From DASQDN01 sp963844855 (GTDB lineage Bacteria; Acidobacteriota; Terriglobia; Bryobacterales; Bryobacteraceae): DNA of 64,000 nt. The notes under the pieces were generated by a model that worked only from the letters and a program-made list of their open reading frames with translations, did no database searches and was not told the origin of the DNA. Of this stretch, positions 29,798 to 39,684 are shown in pieces. Both the position numbers and the translations under genes were made by a program. The stretch lies in assembly GCA_963844855.1 (NCBI GenBank), contig CAWJQP010000080.1:682001-746000 (forward strand). Reading direction: 5' to 3'. How positions within the stretch are numbered: the first letter of the stretch is position 1; every line of letters starts with the position of its first letter.

Positions 29798-32755
29798 ATG
29801 TTCCGCGTTGGACAATGGCCCCGGGTCTGGGCGTTGCTACTGCTTCAATCTGCGATTTGTCTAGCGCAGGTCAACACAGCCACAATCTACGGCGCAGTGA
29901 CAGACCCGAGCGGAGCGGCAGTCCCGCAGGCGTCAGTTAATGTCTCCAATCACCAAACCGGCGGCAACTGGAACGCCACCACCAACGCGCAAGGTGAATA
30001 CACAATCACCTTTCTTCCCGCAGGCACTTACACGATCGTTACTCGCGCGGCAAGCTTTAAGGAATCACGCAACACCAACGTGGAACTCGCCGGCGGTCAG
30101 GAAGTGCGGTTGCGATACGCCCTCGCGATTGGCGAAGTGAGCGATAGCATTACGGTTGTCGCAGAGACTCCCATCATCAACACTGCCAATGCCGAGCAGA
30201 CTCATAATCTGAGCAACCTTCGGGTTACCGAACTGCCCACCGCCAATCGCGACTGGAGTGCCCTGCTGAATCTTGGTCCAGGGCTGACCGTGGTCAATGG
30301 CAACACTCTCTCGATGAACGGACTGCCGCAGGACGGTTTCCGTTTTACCGTGGATGGCGCCAATGCCAGCGGGAGCGGCGAATCGGAAACGATGACTTCG
30401 CTGGGCTACATCAAGGCGGTCAGTCTCGAAGCTGTGCGAGAGGTTAACGTAACGGGCGGCATCGCGCCTGCCGAGAGCGGCCCCACGATGTCGGGCAACG
30501 TCAACGTCATCACAAAGAGCGGTACCAACGAAATGCATGGTTCGTTGTTCGAGAACAATCGAGTGGAGGACTTCGCTGCTCGCAATCAGTTCCTTGCGAC
30601 GAGGCCGCCTGTTACGTTCAACCAGTTCGGCGGCTCTCTGGGTGGACCGATCATCAAGAACAAGCTTTTCTACTTCGGAGTGTTTGAAGGCTATCGCTCT
30701 CGCGCCTTCACTTCGGTTAACGGCAATGTGCCCACTGCCGAGTTCCGCGCCACTGCAGTCGCGGCGAATCCAGATTATAAGGCGTTTCTTGACACCTTTC
30801 CGCTTCCCAACAATGCGTATGCTCCGGGAGCTGTGACTGGCTTCTATCAAAGCGCTGGGTCCGGCGTCGAAGACAGCAATCACGGCAGTGTTCGCGGTGA
30901 TTACATGATCAGCAGCGCCGACATGCTTTCGGTTCGCTATACCTACGACACTCCGTTCCAGCTAACGCCGCGCGTGTCGCCACAGAACACGCGAACCTTT
31001 GATGTAAAAACGCACAAAGGCGTTGCCAGCTACATTCACTCGAGCGCTTCATGGAGCGCCGAAAGCCGCTTCGGGTACAACCGTTTCACGCGTTCCCGGC
31101 TCGATAACATCTTCACTCTTGGTGTCTCCGCGATCACGGGTTCCCTCGGCTTCTCAAATAGTGGAGAACTGATGGAGAATCTGGGCGTGAACTATAGCTT
31201 CGATCAGATCATTGCTCTGAACCGCGGACGCCACTCGTTGAAGATGGGCGTCTTGTTCCAAATGTGGGAGTCGGGCCGCAACAATGAAACTGTTCCCGAG
31301 TTTCAGTTTGCGAATGCCGCCGACATGCTCGCAAATCGGCCAAGCCAAATCACGATCAGCTTCGGTGTGCGGCCCTACACGCTTCGCAACTGGGTGAATG
31401 GCTACTTCATACAAGACGATTTTCGAATCACTCGCAACTTCATGCTGAACGTCGGCTTGCGGGCTGATTGGTTCTCAGTACCCAAGGAAGATTCTGGTCG
31501 GCTATTCAATCGAACGGGACCATTTGGAATCGGACCGTTTACCAGTCCTGACAGTGTTTACGAAAGCAGCAAATTCGACTTCTCGCCGCGCGCTGGCTTT
31601 GCCTGGACGGTGACTCCGCAAACCGTAATCCGAGGAGGAGCCGGCATTTTCACCAGCGCTCGTAATCAGTTCGGTGGACCGGTCGAACTTGTACAGAATG
31701 CGATCGATGAACCTAACCGTACGGTGTTCAGCGCAGCCGAAGCACAGCGCAACGGTCTAAAGTACCCAACCACGAACGCGGAGGTTTTGCCGCTGGTCAA
31801 GGGAGGCGGCCCTATCTCCGGAACCGTAATCGGCCAGCACTTCCCGCAACCGTATGCGATCCAATGGACACTCAGCATTGCCCGCGAAATTGGCTCCGGA
31901 TGGTCGGTTGAGTCCGCTTATGTCGGGAACCACGCAGTTCACGCGAACATCGTTCGCCGCATCAATCTGGTCGATCCGATCACTGGACTGCGTCCCTTTG
32001 CTGGCTACTCGGAATACAACTACTACGACGCATCGGAAAGTTCCAGATATAACTCCTGGCAGAACACGGTGCGCAAGAGATTCAGCAATGGCTTCCAAGC
32101 CGGCGCCATGTACACCTGGGCCAACTCGATCTCTTTCAGCAATGCCGCCAACATCGGCTTTCCGAACCCGCCGCAGAACTCCGATAATATTGCGGGAGAC
32201 AAAGGGCCCAGTCCATTCGATATCCGGCATCGCTTCAATACTGATTTCTTATACGAGTTGCCGTTATTGAAGCTAACGGGCAGCAATGGAAGCGGGGCGA
32301 GACTTGCTCTCGGTGGTTGGCAGCTTTCCGGGATTGTTACCGCGGAAACGGGCGCTCCCATCAATGTCACGCAAAGCACCTCGTATCAGAGCACACGGCC
32401 TGACTATATCGGCGGTGAGGCGTATTTCGCCGATGCAAACCAGACGCTGCAATATTTGAATCGCGCCGCGTTTGCTCGAATTCCCGTCGGCATGGCCAAT
32501 GCGCCGCTGCGATTCGGCAGCGTCGGACGAAACGCGCTGCGCGCGCCAGGATTCTGGAATCTCGATCTTGCTCTGGCGAAGAATTTGCAGTTCACTGAGC
32601 GTTGGCGGCTGCAGATCCGTGGCGATATGTTCAACTCACTCAATCACACGAACTTTTCGAGTGTGTCTACTGCGATTGAGGCTGGTAACTTCGGTCGTTT
32701 CACTGCCACGCGGGGCGCTCGAGTTGTTCAGTTCAACGCGCGCCTGACGTTCTAA
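29798..32755 (+). CDS. TonB-dependent transporter, Oar-like with carboxypeptidase-regulatory domain
   Basis: 985 residues with a strong ribosome-binding site (AGGAGGG, 29786-29792). A signal peptide ends near ICLAQ. The CarboxypepD_reg domain (TIYGAVTDPSGAAVPQASVNV) is followed by a plug (INTANAEQTHNLSNLRVTELP, FRFTVDGANASGSGE) and a barrel entered after GNVNVITKSGTNEMHGSLFE. The last strand ends VVQFNARLTF. It is about 180 residues shorter than the other receptors in the window because of a smaller barrel loop set, not a truncation. Lying between the Gfo/Idh gene and a GH140-like gene, it should import the substrate they process. Confidence 0.92.
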   Translation: MFRVGQWPRVWALLLLQSAICLAQVNTATIYGAVTDPSGAAVPQASVNVSNHQTGGNWNATTNAQGEYTITFLPAGTYTIVTRAASFKESRNTNVELAGGQEVRLRYALAIGEVSDSITVVAETPIINTANAEQTHNLSNLRVTELPTANRDWSALLNLGPGLTVVNGNTLSMNGLPQDGFRFTVDGANASGSGESETMTSLGYIKAVSLEAVREVNVTGGIAPAESGPTMSGNVNVITKSGTNEMHGSLFENNRVEDFAARNQFLATRPPVTFNQFGGSLGGPIIKNKLFYFGVFEGYRSRAFTSVNGNVPTAEFRATAVAANPDYKAFLDTFPLPNNAYAPGAVTGFYQSAGSGVEDSNHGSVRGDYMISSADMLSVRYTYDTPFQLTPRVSPQNTRTFDVKTHKGVASYIHSSASWSAESRFGYNRFTRSRLDNIFTLGVSAITGSLGFSNSGELMENLGVNYSFDQIIALNRGRHSLKMGVLFQMWESGRNNETVPEFQFANAADMLANRPSQITISFGVRPYTLRNWVNGYFIQDDFRITRNFMLNVGLRADWFSVPKEDSGRLFNRTGPFGIGPFTSPDSVYESSKFDFSPRAGFAWTVTPQTVIRGGAGIFTSARNQFGGPVELVQNAIDEPNRTVFSAAEAQRNGLKYPTTNAEVLPLVKGGGPISGTVIGQHFPQPYAIQWTLSIAREIGSGWSVESAYVGNHAVHANIVRRINLVDPITGLRPFAGYSEYNYYDASESSRYNSWQNTVRKRFSNGFQAGAMYTWANSISFSNAANIGFPNPPQNSDNIAGDKGPSPFDIRHRFNTDFLYELPLLKLTGSNGSGARLALGGWQLSGIVTAETGAPINVTQSTSYQSTRPDYIGGEAYFADANQTLQYLNRAAFARIPVGMANAPLRFGSVGRNALRAPGFWNLDLALAKNLQFTERWRLQIRGDMFNSLNHTNFSSVSTAIEAGNFGRFTATRGARVVQFNARLTF

Positions 32756-32774
32756 ACTTGACAGGGAGACTTCG

Positions 32775-34123
32775 TTGAAAATCCGCTGCTGGCTCCTCGC
32801 AGGTTTGTGTTGCGGTCTTGCTGCGCAGACGCTTGAAGTATCGCCGAACCGACGCTATCTGCAGACAAGCGACGGCAAGCCTTTCTTCTGGCTTGGTGAT
32901 ACGGCTTGGCTGCTTTTCCAAAATGCTTCTAAGGAAGAGACCATTCGTTACCTTGATGACCGCAAGCGCAAAGGCTTTAACGTCGTTCAGGTAATGGTAT
33001 TGAGAACAGCAGGCGACACGACTGCCGATGGGATGCCCGCGCTCACGAACGAAGATCCTGCTAAACCTCGTCTTGATGGATATTGGGATCACGCCGGTTG
33101 GGTAATCGATCAAGCAAGAGAGCGTGGCATTCATATGGCGCTCGTTTGCTCCTGGGGCTCAATGGTGAAGAGTAAGAAAGTGAATGCCTCAAATGTTGAG
33201 TCCTACACTCGTTTCCTGGTAGAGCGTTTTGGCTCGAAGCCCAACATCATATGGGTTACCGGGGGCGACATCCAAGGCGACGTAGGCGGGGAAGTCTGGC
33301 GCACTATGGCGCAAACCATTCGCAAACTCGACACCAAGCATCTCATCACGTTTCACCCATTTGGCCGGACACAGTCTTCCACTTGGTTTCACAAAGAGTC
33401 ATGGCTCGACTTCAACATGTTCCAGTCCGGTCATCGTCGGTACGATCAGGACAAGACTCCCGGCGCCAAAGGCGAGGACAATTGGCGTTACGTTCAGGAA
33501 GACTATGCGCTCACCCCGATCAAGCCGACACTTGATGGCGAACCGTCATACGAGAACCTCCCGCAAGGTTTGCACGACCCCAAGGAGCCGTACTGGAATG
33601 CTGCCGATGTTCGACGATACGCATGGTGGTCGGTTTTCGCGGGCGCTTGCGGTCATACCTATGGAGAGAACGCTGTCATTCAGATGCATAAGCCGGGACG
33701 AAAGGGCGCCTACGGCGTTCGTACATTCTGGTATGAAGCTCTCGATGTACCCGGCGCTAAGCAGATGCAGCATCTGAAGTCACTGATGCTCTCTCGCCCT
33801 TACTTCGAGCGCGCTCCCGATCAATCGTTAATTGCCGTCGGGAGGCGGGCCGCGATACGATCACGTTTCCGCAACACGAGGAACCGGCTACGCGTTCGTC
33901 TATTCATGGACGGGACGCAACTTCTCCATCAATATGGGCCGCATCAGCGGAAAAACAGTCCGCGCCGCCTGGTATGATCCTCGGACCGGGAGCCACCACA
34001 GCAATCGGCACGTTTCCGAATACGGGGAAGCGCGAGTTCGATCCACCGGGAGAACCAGCGGCAGGCAATGATTGGGCTCTGATCCTCGATGATGCTTCAA
34101 CAGCCCCGAAGGCCCGGCCATGA
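32775..34123 (+). CDS. GH140-like (DUF4038) glycoside hydrolase, split by two frame changes
   Basis: Starts at a TTG with GGGAG upstream and has a short signal peptide (IRCWLLAGLCCGLAAQ). The barrel is intact: NRRYLQTSDGKPFFWLGDTAW, HMALVCSWGSMVK, NIIWVTGGDIQGD (acid/base Asp), ITFHPFGRTQSST and KPTLDGEPSYENLP (nucleophile Glu). The C-terminal sandwich is in two further frames. Removing one G at 33840-33842 and one at 33988-33990 gives RGTGYAFVYSWTGRN, then WYDPRTGATTAIGTFP and a stop at 34121-34123. The joined protein has about 448 residues, colinear with the paralogue at 21641-23062. The stop overlaps the symporter start (ATGA). Confidence 0.86.
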
Positions 34124-35674
34124 CGCGAATATTCGACCTTGTCGTTGTCGCGATCTATCTCGCCGGAATCGCTGCGCTCGGAATCTGGTTCTCACGGCGA
34201 CAGACCTCGACGGAGAACTACTTCGTCGCCAAGCGATCAGTACCGTTTTGGGCGATGGGCATGAGCATGCTCGCGACCATGATTTCGAGTGTGACCTTCG
34301 TCGCCTATCCCGGCTCCTCGTACGCGAAGGACTGGTCGCTACTCGTCCCGGGATTCCTTCTCCTTGCCGTGCTCCCCTTCGTCGCCAAGGTGATCATCCC
34401 GTTTTACCGCGAGGAAGTCGGAATGAGCGCCTATGAATATTTCCAGCGCCGATTTGGCCGTCCGGCGCGAGTCTATGCGGCAATCGCGTTTTCTCTTGCG
34501 CATTTCAGCAAGATGGGATTTCGTTCTTTATTTGATGGCGCTCACCATTGCCAGCATGACCGACTGGCCAATCGTCACCGTCATCCTGGCCGTCGCGGTC
34601 GTCATGGTGTTTTATACGGTCATCGGCGGGATTGAAGCTGTCGTGTGGTCCGATGTGATCCAGGGCTTCGTAATGTGGATCGGGATCGCGATTGCCCTGG
34701 GCTATCTGCTCTTCCTTCCTGCGGGTGGGCCGGCCGCGGTATTCGGAGCCGCAGCTCAGAGTGGAAAGTTTTCTCTGGGCAGTCCTGACTTTGACTTCAC
34801 ACGTCCCACGATTCCCGTGGCGATTCTCTACGGCTTGTTCTGGTATGGTCAGCGATACGTTGCGGATCAGACCATGGTGCAGCGCTATTTGCTTGCGAAA
34901 TCGGATAGGGGCGCCATCAGAGGCGTGACTATGGGAGCATTTCTTTGTGTCCCTGTATGGGCACTGTTCATGCTCATCGGCACTTGCGTCTGGTCGTACT
35001 TTCAGCTCTCCGGCGAGCAGGTCCCCGCCGGCATCACAAAGGCAGACCAGATGTTTCCCTATTTCTTAAGCGCTCACCTGCCACCAGGAGTACTCGGCCT
35101 ATTATTAGCCGCCTTGACTGGAGCCGCAATGACGATGCTGGCGAGCGATCTCAACACGCTGGCGATGGTGCTCGTAGAAGACTTCTATCGCGCGGCTCGT
35201 CCGCAGGCTACAGATAAGCAGCGGCTAAGAGCGGCTCGATGTCTTGTTGTCGGAGTAGGGCTGCTGAACATCGTGACTGCGCTGATACTCGTCCAAACCA
35301 AGGGCAGCGCCCTGTCCCTGTGGTTCGCAGTATCGGCGATTGCCTCAGGTGGACTTGCGGGCCTGTTCTTTTTGGCGTTTCTCACTCGCAGAGCCACGAA
35401 GGTCAGCGCCTGGACTGGAATTGCCTGTGCCACAGCATTCACCTTCTGGGCTGTGCTCTCAAAAGGCGCAAAGCCGTTCCTTGATCTTGGGTCGTTTAAC
35501 TACCCTTGGGACGATCTCACTATCGGCGCATTCGGCAATATCATTCTCTTCACTACGGGACTGCTCGCGAGTCTATTCACTGCGTCTGAAACCACCGATG
35601 ACCGCGGTACCTTCTGGCATTGGCGAGCTACTCGCCAGCCTGCCGATGTGCTCCGCAAAGGAAGCCATGCATAG
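34120..35674 (+). CDS. Sodium:solute symporter (SSS/SLC5 family), split by one frame change
   Basis: About 517 residues and some thirteen membrane helices after removing one T from TTT at 34519-34521, where the joint reads KMGFVLYLMALTIAS. The N-terminal part shows VVAIYLAGIAALGIWFSRRQ, then STENYFVAKRSVPFWAMGMSM, the conserved helix 1-2 region of SSS proteins. The later part has the family signature-like stretch GLFWYGQRYVADQTMVQRYL, then LGLLLAALTGAAMTMLASDLN, which carries the Na+-binding serine/threonine region. It imports a sugar or sugar acid with sodium across the inner membrane, completing the uptake route begun by the TonB receptor. Overlaps its neighbours on both sides (4 bp and 8 bp), so it is firmly within the operon. 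Confidence 0.9.
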
Positions 35675-36563
35675 AAGAACATTTCTTATAACCAGCGCTT
35701 CTGCGCTTTGGGCAGCGAATGAGGATTCTCCGATCGAACTTCGCACGAATACCGGCAAGGTTGCCGCGAGTCTCTACTGTAGTGAGAAGTGGGATAAGCC
35801 ATTCCTCTTCCCAATCCGCACGGTGTCCGGCAAAGTGATTTCCCGCGGTTGGCCCTTGGAACCCCGTGAAGGCGACAGCACAGACCACACTTGGCATAGA
35901 GGCTTCTGGTATGGCCACGGCATTATCAACGGCGCGGATTTCTGGCGGGAACAGGGCCGCGAGAAGACGTCCCGACTGATTCTCAAATCGAAGCCGCGCA
36001 TTGATGATTCGCGAGTTAGCCTAGATCTCAGCATGACGCCTCCCGATGGCCGACCAATCGGCTCGATGCGTCAGGAGTATCAGTTCAAGGACAGCGGCCC
36101 GATACGACACCTCGACGCTAGTATCACGATTCATGCGAATAGCGATAAGCCTTTAACCTTCGGGGACACCGATGATGGAGGCTTCGCTTTCCGTCTTGAC
36201 GAAGCCTTTCGGGAAGACCGCGGAGCCCGTCTAAGAAACTCGGAAGGACAGTCCGGATCGAAGCAGATCTGGGGTAAGCCTGCCAAGTGGACGGACAATT
36301 CAGCGGTCATCGGCGGCGCGCCGGTAGGAGTCGCAATGTTCGATCATCCGTCGAACCTACGGCATCCGACGCGCTGGCATGCCCGGCCATATGGACTTAA
36401 CGCCGCAAATCCGTTCGCAACCAAAAGCTTCGATAAAGCCTCCGTAACCGATGGGAGCTACACGCTTCCAACGGGCGCCAAACTCACACTTCGATATCGA
36501 GTTCTCATTTACGAAGGAACAGCCGATATCGACGGGCTGTATGCCGAGTTTGCGCGGGCCTGA
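35667..36563 (+). CDS. DUF6807 ('PmoA family') secreted protein
   Basis: 298 residues from the ATG at 35667, chosen because GGAAG lies just upstream and a Tat/Sec-like leader (MHRRTFLITSASALWAA) begins there; the frame is open further upstream only because it overlaps the symporter. The body is all beta: SLYCSEKWDKPFLFPIRTVSG, then DHTWHRGFWYGHGIINGADFW with several conserved histidines, and HPTRWHARPYGLNAANPFA. These match DUF6807, often auto-named PmoA family because of a chance link to methane-oxidation loci. It is common in acidobacterial and planctomycete sugar loci; function unknown, perhaps carbohydrate binding or processing. Last gene of the right arm. Confidence 0.82.
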   Translation: MHRRTFLITSASALWAANEDSPIELRTNTGKVAASLYCSEKWDKPFLFPIRTVSGKVISRGWPLEPREGDSTDHTWHRGFWYGHGIINGADFWREQGREKTSRLILKSKPRIDDSRVSLDLSMTPPDGRPIGSMRQEYQFKDSGPIRHLDASITIHANSDKPLTFGDTDDGGFAFRLDEAFREDRGARLRNSEGQSGSKQIWGKPAKWTDNSAVIGGAPVGVAMFDHPSNLRHPTRWHARPYGLNAANPFATKSFDKASVTDGSYTLPTGAKLTLRYRVLIYEGTADIDGLYAEFARA

Positions 36564-36583
36564 AGGATTATTTCAACCCACGA

Positions 36584-37125
36584 TCAGAACGCCAGCCGGA
36601 GCGTGAACTGTAGAATTCGCGGACTTGATGCCGAAGATATACGACCGAAGTTCGCACTGTTGACTGTGACGTTCGCGGGCCCGAGATTTGCGTGATTCAG
36701 AACGTTGAATGCTTCGGCGCGGAGCTGAAGCGAGACGGACTCGGCAAGCGGAAACGACCTGAAGAGAGAGTAGTCGATATTCCAGCGGCCCGGATCCCGC
36801 AGCTGGTTGCGACCTCCGGTGCCAATCGTACCGATGGCCTTCGTTCGGAAAGCCCCTGTATTAAACCAGGAGCGGATCTGCTCGTCCTTTGACCGGTCGC
36901 TCTCGGGTTCCCACGACTGACCCGTCAAATCAGCGAACTGGCCTCCGATACCAGAGAATGCATTGTCTACGCCGCTCACGACAGTAGTGGGAAGACCCGT
37001 GCCAGCCGTAAAGATGAAGTTGTTCTGCCAGGAGCCAAGGAGTTGGCGTACGATCATCGACCGGTTAGTCAGACCCGGCGATTCGTAGATTCCCGACATA
37101 ACGAGTCGAACTCCACTGCCTTCTT
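36584..37125 (-). pseudogene. C-terminal fragment of a TonB-dependent transporter
   Basis: Only the last 170-180 residues of an Oar-type receptor remain, from GVRLVMSGIYESPGLTNRS through QLLGSWQNNFIFTAGTG to LQFTLRLAF. This matches the final barrel strands of the complete receptors in the window. No plug, regulatory domain or signal peptide is present, and upstream the frame runs into non-homologous sequence, so this is a relic left by deletion. The ATG at 37099 is internal. Confidence 0.75.
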
Positions 37126-37213
37126 TTTCGCCGTCGTGTCGCTTGCAGGTCTTGGCTTCACAACCGCGAATTATTGGGCTTTAACCCAAGCGCTCAGCCA
37201 CAGAATTCGATCG

Positions 37214-37578
37214 CACAAACCCGAATTCATCGGCGAGCGCTCGCAAGCCTTCCAGATATCCTGGGAGTAGAGGGACGGATTCCGATGTTCTGAAGCACGG
37301 GTTCGGTAATCAGTCCGGCCACAGAATACTTCTCACAAATAGCGAGGACCGATTCCAGGTCGTTGAAGTTGACCGGATGCACCAGTTCGCTGTGTCCCTA
37401 TGGGATTCCCGCCCTGATGGGACAGAAAGGAAGCTCAGCTCCGTTCTGACGCGGACCCAACTGTTCGAGGGGCGTCATCAGATTACAGGCCCATCATTGT
37501 GCCAGGTCGCTTCGCTACCCGTGTTCAAAAACTGAACGGAATCGACAAATGAAATATGAGAACAAATCAGGTCAGCAA
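37214..37578 (-). pseudogene. Fragment of a class-III aminotransferase (glutamate-1-semialdehyde aminotransferase-like)
   Basis: Two short stretches in this strand match the family. FLADLICSHISFVDSVQFLN, followed by TGSEATWH, corresponds to the cofactor-phosphate segment. HPVNFNDLESVLAICEKYS, followed by VAGLITEPVLQNIGIRP and LLPGYLEGLRALADEFGF, corresponds to the middle, ending just before the DEV motif. A one-base expansion at 37272-37274 separates the last two pieces. The catalytic lysine region and both ends of the gene are missing, and the middle is deleted. Non-functional relic. Confidence 0.7.
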
Positions 37579-37579
37579 G

Positions 37580-37965
37580 GAAACTCCGCTGTACTTGCGG
37601 GCCGGAGGCGTCGCCGGGTTTGCTCAGCCCGAGGCAGACAAACGCTTCAGCGAGTTTGAGTCGACCCGGTTCCCGCGGTCCCATCGATTAAGTCGGGTGT
37701 TTCGCGTGCGGCGCTGTGAAGTCCCATGGACTACACGGAGATTTCGTCGCGGAAAGATGTGTTGACGTGGACGACACCCGCACTCGATAAACCGGTCGTG
37801 TTCGCTGGTCCATTGAAAGCCGATCTCTGGGTGGAAACCGATACGCCCGACCCTGATTGGGTCGTGAGGTTGTTCGCTGTTCCGCCCAAGGGAATCGCGC
37901 TTCCGATCGGCCACGGCATTACACGCGCAGCGTTCCGCGAGGGCCTTTTTCCGCCCGTTCGATCC
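37580..37965 (+). pseudogene. C-terminal fragment of a CocE/NonD (X-Pro dipeptidyl-peptidase-like) hydrolase
   Basis: On the plus strand TPLYLRAGGVAGFAQPEADK, DPVPAVPSIKSG and MDYTEISSRKDVLTWTTPAL, followed by KADLWVETDTPDPDWVVRLF, match the C-terminal jelly-roll (PepX_C) domain of CocE/NonD-type hydrolases. Frame changes and an in-frame TGA interrupt it, and the catalytic alpha/beta-hydrolase half is missing. It abuts the aminotransferase fragment on the opposite strand at about 37579. Confidence 0.7.
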
Positions 37966-38037
37966 GCGCACGCCAGAAGGTACATCATCAGAGAGGCCTC
38001 GCCTCGAAGATTGTGCTGCCTGTGCTACCGAAATAAG

Positions 38038-39684
38038 TTAGCGCTTCTCGTCACCACCTTCGTGTATCGTCAGCAATCTTCGTGATTGAACCCCTTCGAT
38101 TACTTGCCGTCGGCCTGTAGGCCAGTCAACCTCGAGACGATCGACGGAGTCGCGCTCGCCGAGCCCGAAATGAACGATTGCTTCGCTCGAGCTTGCGTAA
38201 CCTACGGACACGGTTGCATGGTTCACCTGCCGCTCTCTACCGGCGATAAGGGTTATGCGGACGCCGAGACCTTGCCTGTTCGATTGAGCGCCGACAAGCT
38301 GCACATCCAGCCAGTTATTCGCGGCGGGCGACACGTTCCGTAAAAGCAGAGGTGTGTCATTCAGACGGGTGACAACGACATCGATTCTGCCATCGCGGTC
38401 GAAGTCAGCAAACGCTGCTCCTCGATGCTGCCCGGGCTTAGAGATTTCAATCGCAGACCACTTGCCCGCCCTGTTCCAGAGCACGAGGTTCCGTTGCCTG
38501 GATTTTCCACTCGAGTATTGCTCAGTATTTTCCTGAACATCGCCGTTGGCGGTGAAGATGTCTTTCCATCCGTCATTATCGAGATCGACTATACAAGCGC
38601 CCCATCCGCTGAATGACGTGGTCAGCGCTCCGATGCCGCTCGGATAAGTACGATCCAGGAACAGCCGGCCATTTACATTTCGAAAGAACGGGAACGTCTC
38701 ATTCGCCAGGGCTGTTACGAAGATGTCTTCTTTGCCGTCATTGTCGATGTCGCGGAAGTCAACTCCCATTGAGGAAAGCGCCTTTCCATCATCGTTCAGC
38801 GCGACTCCTGCCTCCGAACCTACTTCTCGAAAGCGTCCTGCTCCTTCGTTGTGGAAAAGGAAGTTCGCCATCGTATCATTGGCAACGAATACGTCCATTC
38901 GTCCATCCTGATCGTAATCGGCGGATGCGAGACCCATACCTTTACCGAGATGGCTTGCGATCCCCGACCGCTGCGAAACGTCGGTGAACGTCCCGTCGCC
39001 ATTGTTGCGATACAGCCGGTTCGAGGTTGGCTCGTAGAACTTCGGATGACAATACGTTCGAATTTTCCGATGACTATCGCCGCACCACTGCTCCTTGGTA
39101 GCATCCCACTTTACGTAGCGCACTTCGAACAAGTCGAGAAGCCCGTCGTTGTCGTAGTCGAGCCACGCTGCCGCTATTCCCCAACCATCGCCTTTCAGAG
39201 AAGCTGTCGTGGTTACGTCCTTGAACGTTCCATCGCCCTGATTGTGGAAGAGCTGGTTTCCTTCCACTGTGATGACGAGAAGATCGGCAGATCCGTCGTT
39301 GTCATAGTCTGCCGCTGAAACGCCCATGCCAAACCCTGTCCCACAGACACCGGCTTTTGATGTAACATCCTCGAACTGCCAATTGCCCTTGTTCCGGTAG
39401 AGCCTGTTGCAATCCCGTGGTTCTGACTTCTGCAGAGTATGCGAATCAGCGCCATTGACGAAGTAGATGTCAGGCAATCCATCGCGATCGTAATCGAGAA
39501 CGGCGACTCCACCGGTCATGGTCTCAATGAGGTGTTTCTGCCCGGTCGCGCCGTTCCGCAGTACGAAATCAATGCCTGATCGAGCGGTTCGATCCTCAAA
39601 CAGATCCGGTGTTGCCTGTTCTGCGAACGCGAGCAGAACATACACGAAGAGCACTACGACTCCGCCGGACCATACCAGTTTCAT
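38038..39684 (-). CDS. CRTAC1-like FG-GAP/VCBS repeat protein with ASPIC/UnbV domain
   Basis: 548 residues. An N-terminal hydrophobic signal (VVVLFVYVLLAFAEQA) is followed by seven FG-GAP/VCBS blades bearing calcium loops of the DxDxDG type: DYDRDGLPD, DYDNDGSAD, DYDNDGLLD, DYDQDGRMD, DIDNDGKED, DLDNDGWKD and DFDRDGRID. The C-terminal 80 residues form the ASPIC/UnbV domain (GLGVRITLIAGRERQVNHAT, VDRLEVDWPTGRRQ). Such secreted propellers are abundant in Acidobacteria and Planctomycetes and are thought to bind extracellular ligands; the exact role is unknown. It overlaps the TPR gene by 4 bp (ATGA) and closes the operon started by the IS-split TonB gene. Confidence 0.9.
   Translation of the reverse strand: MKLVWSGGVVVLFVYVLLAFAEQATPDLFEDRTARSGIDFVLRNGATGQKHLIETMTGGVAVLDYDRDGLPDIYFVNGADSHTLQKSEPRDCNRLYRNKGNWQFEDVTSKAGVCGTGFGMGVSAADYDNDGSADLLVITVEGNQLFHNQGDGTFKDVTTTASLKGDGWGIAAAWLDYDNDGLLDLFEVRYVKWDATKEQWCGDSHRKIRTYCHPKFYEPTSNRLYRNNGDGTFTDVSQRSGIASHLGKGMGLASADYDQDGRMDVFVANDTMANFLFHNEGAGRFREVGSEAGVALNDDGKALSSMGVDFRDIDNDGKEDIFVTALANETFPFFRNVNGRLFLDRTYPSGIGALTTSFSGWGACIVDLDNDGWKDIFTANGDVQENTEQYSSGKSRQRNLVLWNRAGKWSAIEISKPGQHRGAAFADFDRDGRIDVVVTRLNDTPLLLRNVSPAANNWLDVQLVGAQSNRQGLGVRITLIAGRERQVNHATVSVGYASSSEAIVHFGLGERDSVDRLEVDWPTGRRQVIEGVQSRRLLTIHEGGDEKR

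Noticed and set aside
35667..36563. Methane monooxygenase subunit (PmoA) suggested by the family nickname
   Set aside because: The sequence is a soluble, secreted beta protein of DUF6807; no membrane helices or monooxygenase partners are present.
37726..38085. Independent small plus-strand gene
   Set aside because: Its first 80 residues match an internal part of a CocE/NonD C-terminal domain and the rest is antisense to the CRTAC1-like gene; treated as a relic.
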